Both the position numbers and the translations under genes were made by a program. A model generated the notes under the pieces. The model saw only the letters and a list, made by a program, of their open reading frames with translations. It was not told the DNA's origin and ran no database searches. 64,000 nucleotides of DNA from positions 211,734 to 275,733 of the forward strand of contig NZ_CANMTH010000005.1 of NCBI RefSeq assembly GCF_947500765.1. The letters run 5' to 3'. Positions 55,401 to 63,936 of the stretch are shown piece by piece. The DNA comes from an uncultured Formosa sp. (GTDB lineage Bacteria; Bacteroidota; Bacteroidia; Flavobacteriales; Flavobacteriaceae). Each line of letters starts with the position of its first letter. Position 1 is the stretch's first letter.

Positions 55401-57168
55401 CTAAATAAAAAGGTGTTTCAGAATGTACTGTATTCCAAGTTTCATTATCACCTGTGGCAGAAAAATTAATGTATTCTAAAGTATCTTCAGCAGAAGATAA
55501 AGTAAATTCGCCTGTATTTGCACTTGCAATACGGTATCCCATAGTGTAAGTACCGCTTAATTGTACATCTACATCGTATTCTAGCCAATTACCAGAAGTA
55601 ATATTGGTAACTTGATCTGTACCGGTTTCATCTGTAGTTGTTTGTACAGTAACCCCTTCCATATTTGTGTAATCTTCAGCTTCAATTTTAGAAACAGAAA
55701 CAGCAGTATGTACAATATTGTTATTGGTACCTAAATCTGTTACCATACCACCGGATTGTCCTGTTATATAAGATGCATCTTCACTTAAATTGATAGCAAA
55801 ATTAGTTTGGTTATCTATTACAATATTATTTGCAGTAAAGTTATCTTGATTTGCTAGTGCATCTCCTAGTGAACTTATATGATTTCTTTCTCCTCCAAAT
55901 TTAATTTTCAAGTCTTGATTAATAACTAAGCCAGGAGCACTTTTAAGTGTAATGTTATGATTACTTCCACCAATATAAGCTACATTTCCAGAACCATTAT
56001 AATAGGGGTCTTCAGCGGGAATTACAGTAATCTCTGCATCGAAATTTTTATCTGTTGTATAAGTCGTGGAATATACAGGACCATAAGCACAATCTGCATA
56101 AGAATCTACTACAGTTCCAGTTCCTAAAGAAAAGCCGTTTTCACAACCAATTGCTGTGGTACCTTCTACATATTTAGTACCTGTGGCATGGGCCAATGTA
56201 ACACCTGTTCTTAAGTGTTTTATTGTACAGTTTTTTACAGTAACATTAGAGGTTCCTCTGCTGTATTCTACACCATCTATAATGGTTTCGCCAGCATTAT
56301 AGGCACGTATACCAGCTTCACCAGTACTTTTCATATATCCGGGAGGTAATTTATAACCCCAAACGGTATAAAAGTCGATTAAATCGGCAGGAGAACCTGT
56401 ACCTTCTTCAGCTAGCATATCGTCTGTAGAACGCATTTCTCCTTCTAAATAACAATCTTCTATTAAAGCATTGTTAGCTGCTTGCATAAACATACAGTGT
56501 CCATAAGTTCTATGAATTATAGTAACTCCTTTGGCATGGTTAGATTCCCCACGAATTAAGAATGCACTGTGTTTTTTATGGCTAATGGTATAGGTGCTTC
56601 CTTTACCAAAAGAGTCTCCGTAGCCATAAGGAAACGAACCTTTTGCTGTAATGTGAAAACCTTCTATTCTGTTATAGGAACCATCCATTGTAATGTTACA
56701 TGCTCCGTTTTTTGGAAAATCGTCTACACTACCTAAATCGACTAAAGTCAGGTTTTTAAGGACATTGTTATTTCCTGTTGTTTGGAATTCATAAAAATTA
56801 TCGTAGTCATCTGTGTATGCATTAAATACAGCAGTTTCTACATTAATGGTAACATCTGTAAAATCGTAAACGCTGTTATTTCCTGAGACTAAAAAGAGCA
56901 CATAGTTCTTTCTGTCTAAAAAATCTGTATAATCTGGAAATAATCCATTTTGAATATCCTCTGCGGTAACGGTATACGTTCCAGGAGCTAAGGTAACTTC
57001 TACATTGTCTTGTTTTAGATACGGGAGCAGTTCGGTTAAAGTGTTTACTGTAACTTGAGAAAAAGATAAACTGCTAATACAAAATAAGCATAGCATTAGT
57101 AAAAAATTTGGTTTTACTGCCAATTGCCCATGTGTTTTCATGGCGTACATTGTTAGTTTTGTTTTCAT
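52444..57168 (-). CDS. T9SS-exported giant beta-helix protein with six CBM6-like modules
   Basis: This 1574-residue protein has a signal peptide ending near LSFSQ (Met1, Met7 or Met10 could start it). About 38-488 is a right-handed beta-helix: VEVTLAPGTYTVTAEDIQ, NNVLKNLTLVDLG, HSAFLIRGESNHAKGVTIIH, EDCYLEGEMRSTDDM. CBM6-like modules lie at about 494-614, 715-836, 957-1085, 1095-1222, 1226-1353 and 1364-1488. Each opens with E-A-E/Y-x-Y and closes with a (I/L)NW(L/F) strand. An Ig-like domain is at 640-712, a jelly-roll-like linker at 838-953, and a T9SS tail from MYPNPVSDVL. It may be a surface lyase/hydrolase or a multivalent glycan anchor, and catalysis is unproven. The gene is divergent from the 58220 operon. 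Confidence 0.8.
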   Translation of the reverse strand: MKTKLTMYAMKTHGQLAVKPNFLLMLCLFCISSLSFSQVTVNTLTELLPYLKQDNVEVTLAPGTYTVTAEDIQNGLFPDYTDFLDRKNYVLFLVSGNNSVYDFTDVTINVETAVFNAYTDDYDNFYEFQTTGNNNVLKNLTLVDLGSVDDFPKNGACNITMDGSYNRIEGFHITAKGSFPYGYGDSFGKGSTYTISHKKHSAFLIRGESNHAKGVTIIHRTYGHCMFMQAANNALIEDCYLEGEMRSTDDMLAEEGTGSPADLIDFYTVWGYKLPPGYMKSTGEAGIRAYNAGETIIDGVEYSRGTSNVTVKNCTIKHLRTGVTLAHATGTKYVEGTTAIGCENGFSLGTGTVVDSYADCAYGPVYSTTYTTDKNFDAEITVIPAEDPYYNGSGNVAYIGGSNHNITLKSAPGLVINQDLKIKFGGERNHISSLGDALANQDNFTANNIVIDNQTNFAINLSEDASYITGQSGGMVTDLGTNNNIVHTAVSVSKIEAEDYTNMEGVTVQTTTDETGTDQVTNITSGNWLEYDVDVQLSGTYTMGYRIASANTGEFTLSSAEDTLEYINFSATGDNETWNTVHSETPFYLESGTHTLRITSQSADWNFNWLDLALECAVVTIDPFVEELNALGISLNLLESTDLNVFPGNTARLQPEPELGGSWSWTGPNNFISNQRVVMLENIQTTDAGEYNVTYTNDCGQTSTATFNISVQGNITIEGEAYSTMSGVETETTTDISGTDQVSAIDANDWMEYTLNIEKSATYAFSYRIASASEAIDFNVQLDNQDLEQVMLPATGSASTWTTASAHTTYLTAGTHTLRLTSNSSGWLLNWMQLQGIDFVNPCELPFNPDVFNVQNEEKQWTSGLIDISCVTSVNTYISFSGTETLTAADYLNMYYKLDGGERIAISENTGIPSEASGVVTNLSGETLELIIEGKSISTENVYTISKINIVESTDPFVRIEAEDFTDSDGPRIGTTGDEGGGQNLGSIKPGHWSMYAGLDLTNVTSINARVASTYDDAKVEVRINASDGMLIGIIDVPNTGAWQTYETASAYIEDVTGIYDVYLVYTTTESANVCNINWFEFSDAFVRAPINPFSMFEAEYYDAENGTQTVSTTDNTGIDQVGDIQNGDWLMYKSLDITDAYSLDLRVASANDNTAIELRLDAPDGLLFSYINVPNTGANNSWNTISATLKEVTGEHDIYVIFKGDGDDLVNINWLQFKLYENSFERLEAEDYDNQQGDPSIKTTSDVDGEEDLRSIVPGDWVMFSDIDLTDAKSVSARIGSVYDDAFIEVRTDAADGDLIGIINLYNTGGWYNWETVTGNITNVTGSHDVYFIFNTETSKNVCNINWFHFSGLETTEPFEPFVRIEAEDYSIASNTIISATTDVDGEEEVSNLQNENWLMYSNLDINAAASISLRLASISDGNSIEVRIDDYNGTLISTIAVPNTESLTTWTTVSENITTIEGTHDIYLVFKGESENIGNINWLKFNEGTVLSVSDEDYQKVFMYPNPVSDVLNIKNGIGAQIDIYDITGKQILTKQITTNNQVINLSHFSNGLYLVKIENEGKVTVKKIMKQ

Positions 57169-57620
57169 AATGAAAAAGGTTTGATTAAATTATTTTTTAT
57201 TAATGACCTTATTCTGTTTCAAGTTACCAGGTACTGTATTGTTCTGAGTTTATTAATCTATTTTAGGAGAGATGATAGATTATTAAATGAACACATAAAA
57301 TAGTGGTAACCTCGAACAAATCATTAATACGGTTAATGCCCATTTAAAGATCTTATTTACAATTTTTTAAATTGAGATAAATGAGCGTTTTTAAAATTAA
57401 TCTCTTTCGTTTTTACTAGATATAAACTATCAACCAATATCTGTAATTCATCACCCTTTTATGTTTTTTTAATATGTAAAACATTGATTTAGTGTGTTTT
57501 TTGTGATTCTATGTATGGGAGTTGATTAAAAATATGATTAAATGTGTTTCTTTTTTAGTTTAAAGTGAGCGCACTATTTATTAGTGATTAAGAGTTTACT
57601 ATTTTATAACGTTATTAATA

Positions 57621-57707
57621 GGTGCAGAAGATGCACTATATAACAGAGGGAGCATTAAAGAGGTTATAGATTTTGTGGTAGCAAGTGGTATTGTAACTTT
57701 GAAATAA
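57621..57707 (+). pseudogene. Possible N-terminal remnant of a beta-helix protein gene
   Basis: The frame reads GAEDALYNRGSIKEVIDF, then VVASGIVTLK and a stop. It resembles residues 31-55 of the 43465 product (APGESIQTAIDN VSASGGGIVTLEK), the usual first turn of these beta-helix enzymes. The match is short and the frame has no start codon, so this is tentative. Confidence 0.3.
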
Positions 57708-58090
57708 AGACTACATATAGTAAGGGACTTTTAGTTTTAAAAGTAATATAAACTTTACAACAGGGGGTTAGATTGTAAAGGAGTGATAAAAATGGACAAT
57801 TCTATTGAAGGTTTTATTCTTCTATATTCAGCTATAATTATATCGTTAAATTTAGGTTTTACCGATTCAATATACTTCTAAAGTAATAAAAATAAGAGCA
57901 ATTTTTTTAAGAGAAAAAGATGTTTTTTTATCTAAAATAAGAGTACTAAATAAGACTTTTATTAGTTTAAATTAAAATTTATTTTCATAAAAAACAGGAA
58001 GAATATATTTTAGGTTTTCCTTGAAGATAATAGTTAAACATAGGTCTGATAATGTGGTAAACCACTTGTAACAGTAAAATGAGTTATAAG

Positions 58091-58114
58091 TTATAGTCAA
58101 AGAATTATAATTTA
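58091..58114 (+). promoter_or_regulatory. PUL dyad motif, copy f (6-nt spacer)
   Basis: Arms TTATAGT (58091-58097) and ATTATAA (58104-58110) are separated by CAAAGA, the spacer also found in copy e. The site lies 110 nt before the start at 58220. A 10-bp hairpin AGATTTATAA (58164-58173) / TTATAAATCT (58184-58193) lies between the dyad and the gene. Confidence 0.45.
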
Positions 58115-58219
58115 TATCGATTTTAATAATGAAGTTCTAATATTACATTATTAAAAGAAGTGGAGATTTATAAGTGTTAGTTTTTATAAATCTACGTCTT
58201 TTATACAAAGAAAATAAAG

Positions 58220-59854
58220 TTGTTTTTCATTATGAATTTGAGTTGTAATAGATATCGTTTTTTTAAGAGCTGGGCACTGTTAAGTATATTGTTTTTTTGT
58301 TTTACACAATTGTTGTTTGCCGATGTAAAAGTGCATGCATTATTTTCAGACCACATGGTAATTCAGCGTGAAACTGTAATTCCAATATGGGGTTGGGCAG
58401 ATGCAAACGAAATTATTACCATAGAGACAAGTTGGGGAGAATCAGATCAAGTTGTCACAAATTCAGATGGTACTTGGCGTGCAAATCTTAAAACCCCTGA
58501 AGCAGGAGGTCCTTATAAAATCACTATATCTTCAAAAAATACAATAGAAATTAACGATGTTTTGTCTGGGGATGTTTGGTTATGCACAGGACAATCTAAT
58601 ATGGATTTCGATATGTCGAAATTTTTAGGAGATTCTAGAGAATCAAAATATCAATCACTTGTAGCGTTTAATAGAAATGAAGTCGCTACAGCAAACGACG
58701 ATTGGATTCGCCATATAGAAGTACCTCAAACAACATCTTTATTAGAAAAGAAAACAAATTTTACTGCAGATTGGAGATCTGTAAATCCAGATCAAATAAA
58801 AAAAATTACAGCTACAGGATATTACTTCGCTAAAGAATTACGTAAACATGTTAATATCCCTATAGGGCTTTTAGAATGTTCTTGGGGTGGTACACGAGTA
58901 CAACCTTGGATTTCTGAAGCAACATATTTAGAGGATGAAAATATGATAGATTATTTTGAGGCGAGCAGACAAAAATCGAAAGCACAAATCGAAAAAATGG
59001 AAGCAGAAGATTATGTCGACACAGCATATCAAAATAAATTAAAAATTTGGGAAGAAAAAGGAAAAACAGGAAGAGCGCCTAAACCAACAACCAACCCTAA
59101 AAACGATATGCAGTTACCTGCTACGCTTCATAATGGAATGATTTCAAGTATAGTGCCTTTTAAAATTAAAGGAGCCATCTGGTATCAAGGAGAAAGTAAT
59201 GCCGTATTTATGAATGATGAATATGAATATTATTTAACAGCTATGATAAATAGTTGGAGAGCGGAATGGGGGCAAGGCGATTTTCCATTTTACTGGGCGC
59301 AATTGGCAGGATGCGTTCGTGCGAATGATGAGGCAGATAAAGGATGGGCTTCAGTAAACAATCAACTAAGAAGAACATTAAAAGTACCTAATACCGGTAT
59401 GGCTGTATTGTATGATATAGGAGAAGCTAAGGACATTCATCCGCATAACAAAATGGATGCCGGAAAACGATTAGCACTTTGGGCATTACAAAATGATTAC
59501 AATATTAAAATAGATGCAGTAAGCGGACCATTATATAAATCGTATTCTATAAATGGAAAAAAAGTTGAGGTTGAATTTAATGAAGTGGGGTCAGGTTTAA
59601 TGGTAGGTCATAAAAATCTATTAGAGGCTACTATTGCTGTAAAAGAACCTTTAAAATGGTTTGAGATTCAAGGAGAAGATGGTGTTTGGAAACCAGCAAA
59701 AGCCAAGATTACATCTAATAACACGATTGAAGTCTGGAGTAAAGATGTTAAGCATCCTAAAGCAGTACGTTATGCCTGGTCTGGATATCCAGAAGGCGCA
59801 AACTTATATAATAAAGAAGGGTTGCCTGCAGCAGTGTTTTCTACAGAAAATTAA
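58220..59854 (+). CDS. Secreted sialate-O-acetylesterase-like (SASA/SGNH) esterase
   Basis: This 544-residue protein starts at the ATG at 58220, with 58232 as an alternative; the signal peptide ends near LLFA. An N-terminal beta-sandwich (ALFSDHMVIQRETVIPIWGWA) precedes the catalytic core: TGQSNMDFD with Ser126, LECSWGGTRVQPWIS, GAIWYQGESNA, and DIHPHNKMDAGKRLALWAL with the catalytic His. This is the PF03629 architecture, which includes CE6/CE20-type acetyl esterases of plant and algal glycans. In this context glycan O-deacetylation is more likely than action on sialic acid. It is the first gene of an operon with GH30, GH39 and a LamG-like lipoprotein. Confidence 0.88.
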   Translation: MFFIMNLSCNRYRFFKSWALLSILFFCFTQLLFADVKVHALFSDHMVIQRETVIPIWGWADANEIITIETSWGESDQVVTNSDGTWRANLKTPEAGGPYKITISSKNTIEINDVLSGDVWLCTGQSNMDFDMSKFLGDSRESKYQSLVAFNRNEVATANDDWIRHIEVPQTTSLLEKKTNFTADWRSVNPDQIKKITATGYYFAKELRKHVNIPIGLLECSWGGTRVQPWISEATYLEDENMIDYFEASRQKSKAQIEKMEAEDYVDTAYQNKLKIWEEKGKTGRAPKPTTNPKNDMQLPATLHNGMISSIVPFKIKGAIWYQGESNAVFMNDEYEYYLTAMINSWRAEWGQGDFPFYWAQLAGCVRANDEADKGWASVNNQLRRTLKVPNTGMAVLYDIGEAKDIHPHNKMDAGKRLALWALQNDYNIKIDAVSGPLYKSYSINGKKVEVEFNEVGSGLMVGHKNLLEATIAVKEPLKWFEIQGEDGVWKPAKAKITSNNTIEVWSKDVKHPKAVRYAWSGYPEGANLYNKEGLPAAVFSTEN

Positions 59855-59883
59855 AATATAAATAACACTAATTGAAAATAACA

Positions 59884-61335
59884 ATGAACATAAACTTTTT
59901 TAATAAACAAAAACCTCTATCTGTATTATGTACAGCGATGTTTTTTGTTTTTGGAAGCCTGTTTGCTCAAAAAGTAGATTTAATATCTACTACAGCTACA
60001 AATCGCTGGGAAACACCTAAGCGGTTTTTCAAGAAAAACAAAGAAAACGTTACTGCAGATATTACAATATATACAGATAGTGTATTACAAGAAGTAGATG
60101 GTATTGGTGGAGCATTTAATGAATTAGGTTGGGAAGCTTTAAGCGCACTCCCTAAAGAGGCCTCTAAACAAGTTTTTGAAGATTTATTTTCAGAAAATGG
60201 GACCAATTTTTCTATGTGTAGAATTCCTATAGGTGCTTCAGATTATGCGTTAAGTTATTATTCAAGTAACGATGTTCCTGAAGATTTTGAAATGCGAGAT
60301 TTTAATATAGATAGAGATAAATATATTTTAATTCCGTATTTAAAAGAAGCTTTAAAAGTAAATCCTGATTTACAAATTTGGGCTTCTCCTTGGTCACCAC
60401 CAGCGTGGATGAAAGTAAACGAGCATTATGCTATGCGAAGTGGGAATTTTGAAAATGCTAAAGATGGTAATAGAATGAATCTGGGTGCTGAAATTAAAAA
60501 TAATGCCACAGCATTTAAAATGCAAGAGCAATATTTAAAAGCTTATGCTTTATATTTTTCAAAATTTGTTCAGTCTTATAAAAACGCAGGTGTTTCTTTA
60601 TTCGCAATCATGCCTCAAAACGAAATAGCATTTCAACCAAATTGGCCAAGTTGCACATGGAGACCAGAAGATATGGCATATTTTATAAATGGTTTTCTTG
60701 GGCCGCAATTCGAGAGTGATAATTTAGATACTGAAATTTGGTTAGGTACAGTAAATTCTGGCGATCCTGATTATGTAAAAACCATTTTAGAAGATAAGAA
60801 GGATTCAAAATATATTAAAGGTGTAGGGTTTCAATGGGGTGGAGCAAAATCAATTCCATCGGTGCATAAAATGTATCCAGAATTAAAGTTAATGCAAACA
60901 GAAAATAAGTGTGGAGAACATGAAAACGATTGGACTTCTGTTCAGCGATCATGGAAAGATCTTGTTCACTACTTTAATAATGGTACAGGATCTTATATGT
61001 ATTGGAATATGGTGCTAGACGAAACCGGAAAAAGTGCTTGGGGATGGCCTCAAAACTCAATGGTTGTAATCGATAAAAACACGAAAAAGGTGACTTATAC
61101 AGACGAATTTTATTTGTTTAAACACTTATCACATTTTGTACAACCTGGAGATCATTTTTTAAAATCTTCAGATGGGGAAAATCATATCGCATTTAAGCTA
61201 CAAGATGGACGTATTGTAGTATTGTTTAATAATACAGAGCCTAATATAAAAACAATAAATTTTAAAATTGGTACACAAAGTTTTGGTGTTGAGGTTGCAG
61301 CAACATCTATAAATACTGTGGTATTAAATAATTAA
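59884..61335 (+). CDS. GH30-family glycoside hydrolase, secreted (second copy)
   Basis: The ATG at 59884 is preferred over the TTG four codons upstream, giving 483 residues with a signal peptide ending near SLFAQ. GH30 motifs are VDGIGGAFNELGWEAL, WASPWSPPAWMK, acid/base E247 in MPQNEIAF, and nucleophile E340 in MQTENKCG, then YMYWNMVLDETGKSAWGWPQ and a C-terminal beta-sandwich. It shares its overall plan with the GH30 at 17287 but differs around both active-site Glu residues (QNEIAF vs QNETDA; TENKC vs TEGNC), so substrate preference probably differs. It lies 29 nt after the esterase gene and about 100 nt before the GH39 gene. Confidence 0.93.
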   Translation: MNINFFNKQKPLSVLCTAMFFVFGSLFAQKVDLISTTATNRWETPKRFFKKNKENVTADITIYTDSVLQEVDGIGGAFNELGWEALSALPKEASKQVFEDLFSENGTNFSMCRIPIGASDYALSYYSSNDVPEDFEMRDFNIDRDKYILIPYLKEALKVNPDLQIWASPWSPPAWMKVNEHYAMRSGNFENAKDGNRMNLGAEIKNNATAFKMQEQYLKAYALYFSKFVQSYKNAGVSLFAIMPQNEIAFQPNWPSCTWRPEDMAYFINGFLGPQFESDNLDTEIWLGTVNSGDPDYVKTILEDKKDSKYIKGVGFQWGGAKSIPSVHKMYPELKLMQTENKCGEHENDWTSVQRSWKDLVHYFNNGTGSYMYWNMVLDETGKSAWGWPQNSMVVIDKNTKKVTYTDEFYLFKHLSHFVQPGDHFLKSSDGENHIAFKLQDGRIVVLFNNTEPNIKTINFKIGTQSFGVEVAATSINTVVLNN

Positions 61336-61438
61336 AACATTATAAATCTGCCTAAAAACAAGAAATATTGAATTCCAATATTATGAGTTTCATAAGGGGG
61401 AATTACTATTTGTAAAAAATTAAAATTTGAAAATTAAA

Positions 61439-63073
61439 ATGAAATTATCTAAAAACATAATACTTGGATTAATAATGTGTAGTGTTTTTGTCATGAATGC
61501 ACAAAAGGCTATTAAGATAGATGCGCAAGCTAAAGGAGAAAAATTCGATCATTATTGGAGTAAAATGGTTGGAGCAGGTCGTGCTAACGAAGCTTTAAGA
61601 GCAGGTTGGTTAGAACAAATGCAACAAGTTCAAGAAAATTGTGGTTTTGAATATGTCCGTTTTCATGGTTTATTTCATGACGATATGTTTCCTGTAATTG
61701 AAGAACGTGGTAAAACTGTTTATAATTGGCAATATATTGACGATGTTTTTGATAGACTTTTAGATATGAATGTAAAACCATTTGTAGAGTTAGCGTTCTT
61801 GCCAAAAAGTATGGCTGCCGAAGATTCTAAAACTGTATTTTGGTGGAAAGCAAATATTACTCCAAATGATTCTACGTTTGATGAATGGCACGATTTAATG
61901 AAGGCTTTTACTCAACATTGTGTAGATAGATATGGAATTGACGAAGTGTTAACGTGGTATTTTGAAGTATGGAATGAACCTAATTTATATAAATTGTTCT
62001 GGGATGGTACAAAATCTCAATACTTCGAGTTATACAAACAATCTGTAACAGCTGTTAAATCTGTAGATAATCGTCTTAAAGTTGGAGGTCCATCTACAAG
62101 TAATTTTGTGCCAGATGAACGTTTTAAAGGTGAAGTAATTAACGATAAAGTTTCCGAAGCCGTTTTTAATGTAGAAGATATTAATACTTTAGATTGGGAA
62201 GGTGTTTGGATAGAAGATTTTTTAAAATATTGTGAAAAAGAAAACTTACCAGTAGATTTTGTAAGCTGTCATCCGTATCCAACAGATTATGCGTTTAATC
62301 CAGAAACAGGAAAAGGAAGAGGGTTAACACGTTCTGTGAATTCAACAAAATTAGATTTAGAATGGTTGAATAAAACAATTGCTAACAGTGCTTATCCAGA
62401 TGTAGAAATTCATTTAACAGAATGGAACACGAGTCCGAGTAGTAGAGATGCTATGCACGATCGTTTACCTGCAGCAGCTTATATTGTTAAAACTAATTTA
62501 GACTGTATAGGATTAACAAATTCATTAGCATTTTGGACCTTTACAGATATTTTTGAAGAAAAAGGAGGAGCAGCAAGCATTTTTCATGGTGGTTTTGGAA
62601 TGATTAATTATCAAGGTTTAGAAAAACCATCTTATCATGCTTACAGAATGTTACATGAATTAGGAGATAAAAAAATGTATAAAGATGATTACTTATTTGT
62701 AAGTAAAAAATCTAGGGATGGTAAAATTGTAGCATTAGCTTATAATTATCCTAAAGAATATGAAAATGCAGTACCATCAGGAACGAATAAACGCGAAGAA
62801 GGAACGAATAAAAAATTAAATTTTTCATTAACAGGATTAAAAGCCGGTGCAACTTTCGAAATAGAAATATTAGATAAAGATCACGGAAATATTCATAACT
62901 TTTGGGAAGCAATGGGTAAACCTGAGCCACCAACACGTGAACAGATTAAGACAATGAAAACTTATGCAAACACCATGAAAATAGATACTGTGAAAGCAGA
63001 TAAAAAAGGGGTGTTGAAAATTAATCAAGAGATTACACCTTGGAGTTTGGTTTTAATAAAACAAATTAATTAA
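61439..63073 (+). CDS. GH39-family glycosidase (beta-xylosidase-like), secreted
   Basis: The ATG at 61439 is preferred over the TTG at 61427, giving 544 residues with a signal peptide ending near VMNAQ. The family signatures are CGFEYVRFHGLFHDDM, the acid/base E180 in YFEVWNEPNLY, DFVSCHPYPTDY, and the nucleophile E328 in IHLTEWNTSPSSR. SLAFWTFTDIFEEKG follows and a C-terminal beta-sandwich closes the protein. GH39 contains beta-xylosidases and alpha-L-iduronidases; without close comparison I favour xylosidase. It is in an operon, 12 nt before the next lipoprotein gene. Confidence 0.92.
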   Translation: MKLSKNIILGLIMCSVFVMNAQKAIKIDAQAKGEKFDHYWSKMVGAGRANEALRAGWLEQMQQVQENCGFEYVRFHGLFHDDMFPVIEERGKTVYNWQYIDDVFDRLLDMNVKPFVELAFLPKSMAAEDSKTVFWWKANITPNDSTFDEWHDLMKAFTQHCVDRYGIDEVLTWYFEVWNEPNLYKLFWDGTKSQYFELYKQSVTAVKSVDNRLKVGGPSTSNFVPDERFKGEVINDKVSEAVFNVEDINTLDWEGVWIEDFLKYCEKENLPVDFVSCHPYPTDYAFNPETGKGRGLTRSVNSTKLDLEWLNKTIANSAYPDVEIHLTEWNTSPSSRDAMHDRLPAAAYIVKTNLDCIGLTNSLAFWTFTDIFEEKGGAASIFHGGFGMINYQGLEKPSYHAYRMLHELGDKKMYKDDYLFVSKKSRDGKIVALAYNYPKEYENAVPSGTNKREEGTNKKLNFSLTGLKAGATFEIEILDKDHGNIHNFWEAMGKPEPPTREQIKTMKTYANTMKIDTVKADKKGVLKINQEITPWSLVLIKQIN

Positions 63074-63085
63074 AAATAACAGATA

Positions 63086-63835
63086 ATGAGAATGTTTCGA
63101 AATTATAAAAGGTTAGCCACCAGTGTTATGGTATTAACAGTAGCACTAATGGTTTCGTCTTGTGGAGGAAAAACAAAATTGGTTAGTATAAAAGATAAAG
63201 ATGTGAACGCAAAGTTGATTTTTGAAGAAAATTTTGATTCAGATTTATCCCATTGGAAAGTTGAACAAGTACCAAAAGGAACTGTAGAGGTTAATAATAG
63301 TAAATTAGAAATTAATGATGTTTCTGGATGTACAGTTTGGTTAACAGAACCTTTTAAAGGATCTATTCAAATTGAATATGATGTGTTTTTAATTCAAGAT
63401 AATGGACCAAACGATCGTGTGTCAGATTTAAATTGCTTCTGGATGGCAACAGATCCTAAAAATCCATCAAACCTATTTGCAGATTCAGATAAACGTGGTG
63501 GTAAATTTTCAAACTACGATAGTCTAAAATTATATTATATGGGTGTTGGAGGAAACGATAATAAAACCACACGCTTTAGACGTTATGTTGGTGATGGAGA
63601 ACGTCCATTACTTCCAGAACACGATTTAAGTGCAGAGAAATTTATGTTAGAACCTAATACACCATATCATATAAAAATTGTTGCACATGGTGGTACAATT
63701 CAGTATTATAGAAACGATCAGTTATTAATAGATTTTCAAGATTCAGATCCATATACCTCAGGATATTTTGGGTTTAGAACGGTTAAAAATCATATGACTG
63801 TAGATAATTTTAAAGTATATCAATTAAGTGAATAA
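63086..63835 (+). CDS. LamG-like (DUF6250-type) lipoprotein
   Basis: The 249-residue product is a predicted lipoprotein (VSSC, Cys26). The body is a concanavalin-like jelly roll: LIFEENFDSDLSHWKVEQ, SKLEINDVSGCTVWL, IQIEYDVFLIQDNGPNDRVS, NCFWMATDPKNPS, YYMGVGGNDNKTTRFRRY and a final GYFGFRTVKNHMTVDNFKVY strand. It resembles DUF6250 proteins found in PULs beside uronate-degrading enzymes. It may bind glycan or act as a lyase or hydrolase; no catalytic residues can be named. It is the fourth gene of the 58220 operon, followed by 101 nt and kduI. Confidence 0.7.
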   Translation: MRMFRNYKRLATSVMVLTVALMVSSCGGKTKLVSIKDKDVNAKLIFEENFDSDLSHWKVEQVPKGTVEVNNSKLEINDVSGCTVWLTEPFKGSIQIEYDVFLIQDNGPNDRVSDLNCFWMATDPKNPSNLFADSDKRGGKFSNYDSLKLYYMGVGGNDNKTTRFRRYVGDGERPLLPEHDLSAEKFMLEPNTPYHIKIVAHGGTIQYYRNDQLLIDFQDSDPYTSGYFGFRTVKNHMTVDNFKVYQLSE

Positions 63836-63844
63836 AATATATTG

Positions 63845-63871
63845 TATAGTGTACTATATAATTGTACAATT
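63845..63871 (+). promoter_or_regulatory. Two adjacent palindromes upstream of kduI
   Basis: TATAGTGTACTATA (63845-63858) has the same half-sites as the PUL dyad but only a 2-nt spacer. AATTGTACAATT (63860-63871) is a perfect 12-nt palindrome. They end 66 nt before the kduI start. They could be operators or a weak 3'-end structure. Confidence 0.35.
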
Positions 63872-63936
63872 AAAATATAATATGCCCCAAATCATTTTTT
63901 AAAAAATTAATAAAAATCATTTAAAAACAAATAACA

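Larger units (their letters stand above)
57169..58219. other. 1.05-kb divergent intergenic region
   Basis: The region separates the minus-strand CBM6 giant from the plus-strand 58220 operon, so it must hold promoters for both. It contains a possible beta-helix gene remnant (57621-57707), the dyad at 58091-58114 and a hairpin at 58164-58193. I see nothing else identifiable. Confidence 0.55.

Noticed and set aside
61427..61438. TTG start for the GH39 gene
   Set aside because: The ATG four codons on gives a normal signal peptide; the same reasoning was used for the GH30 at 59884.
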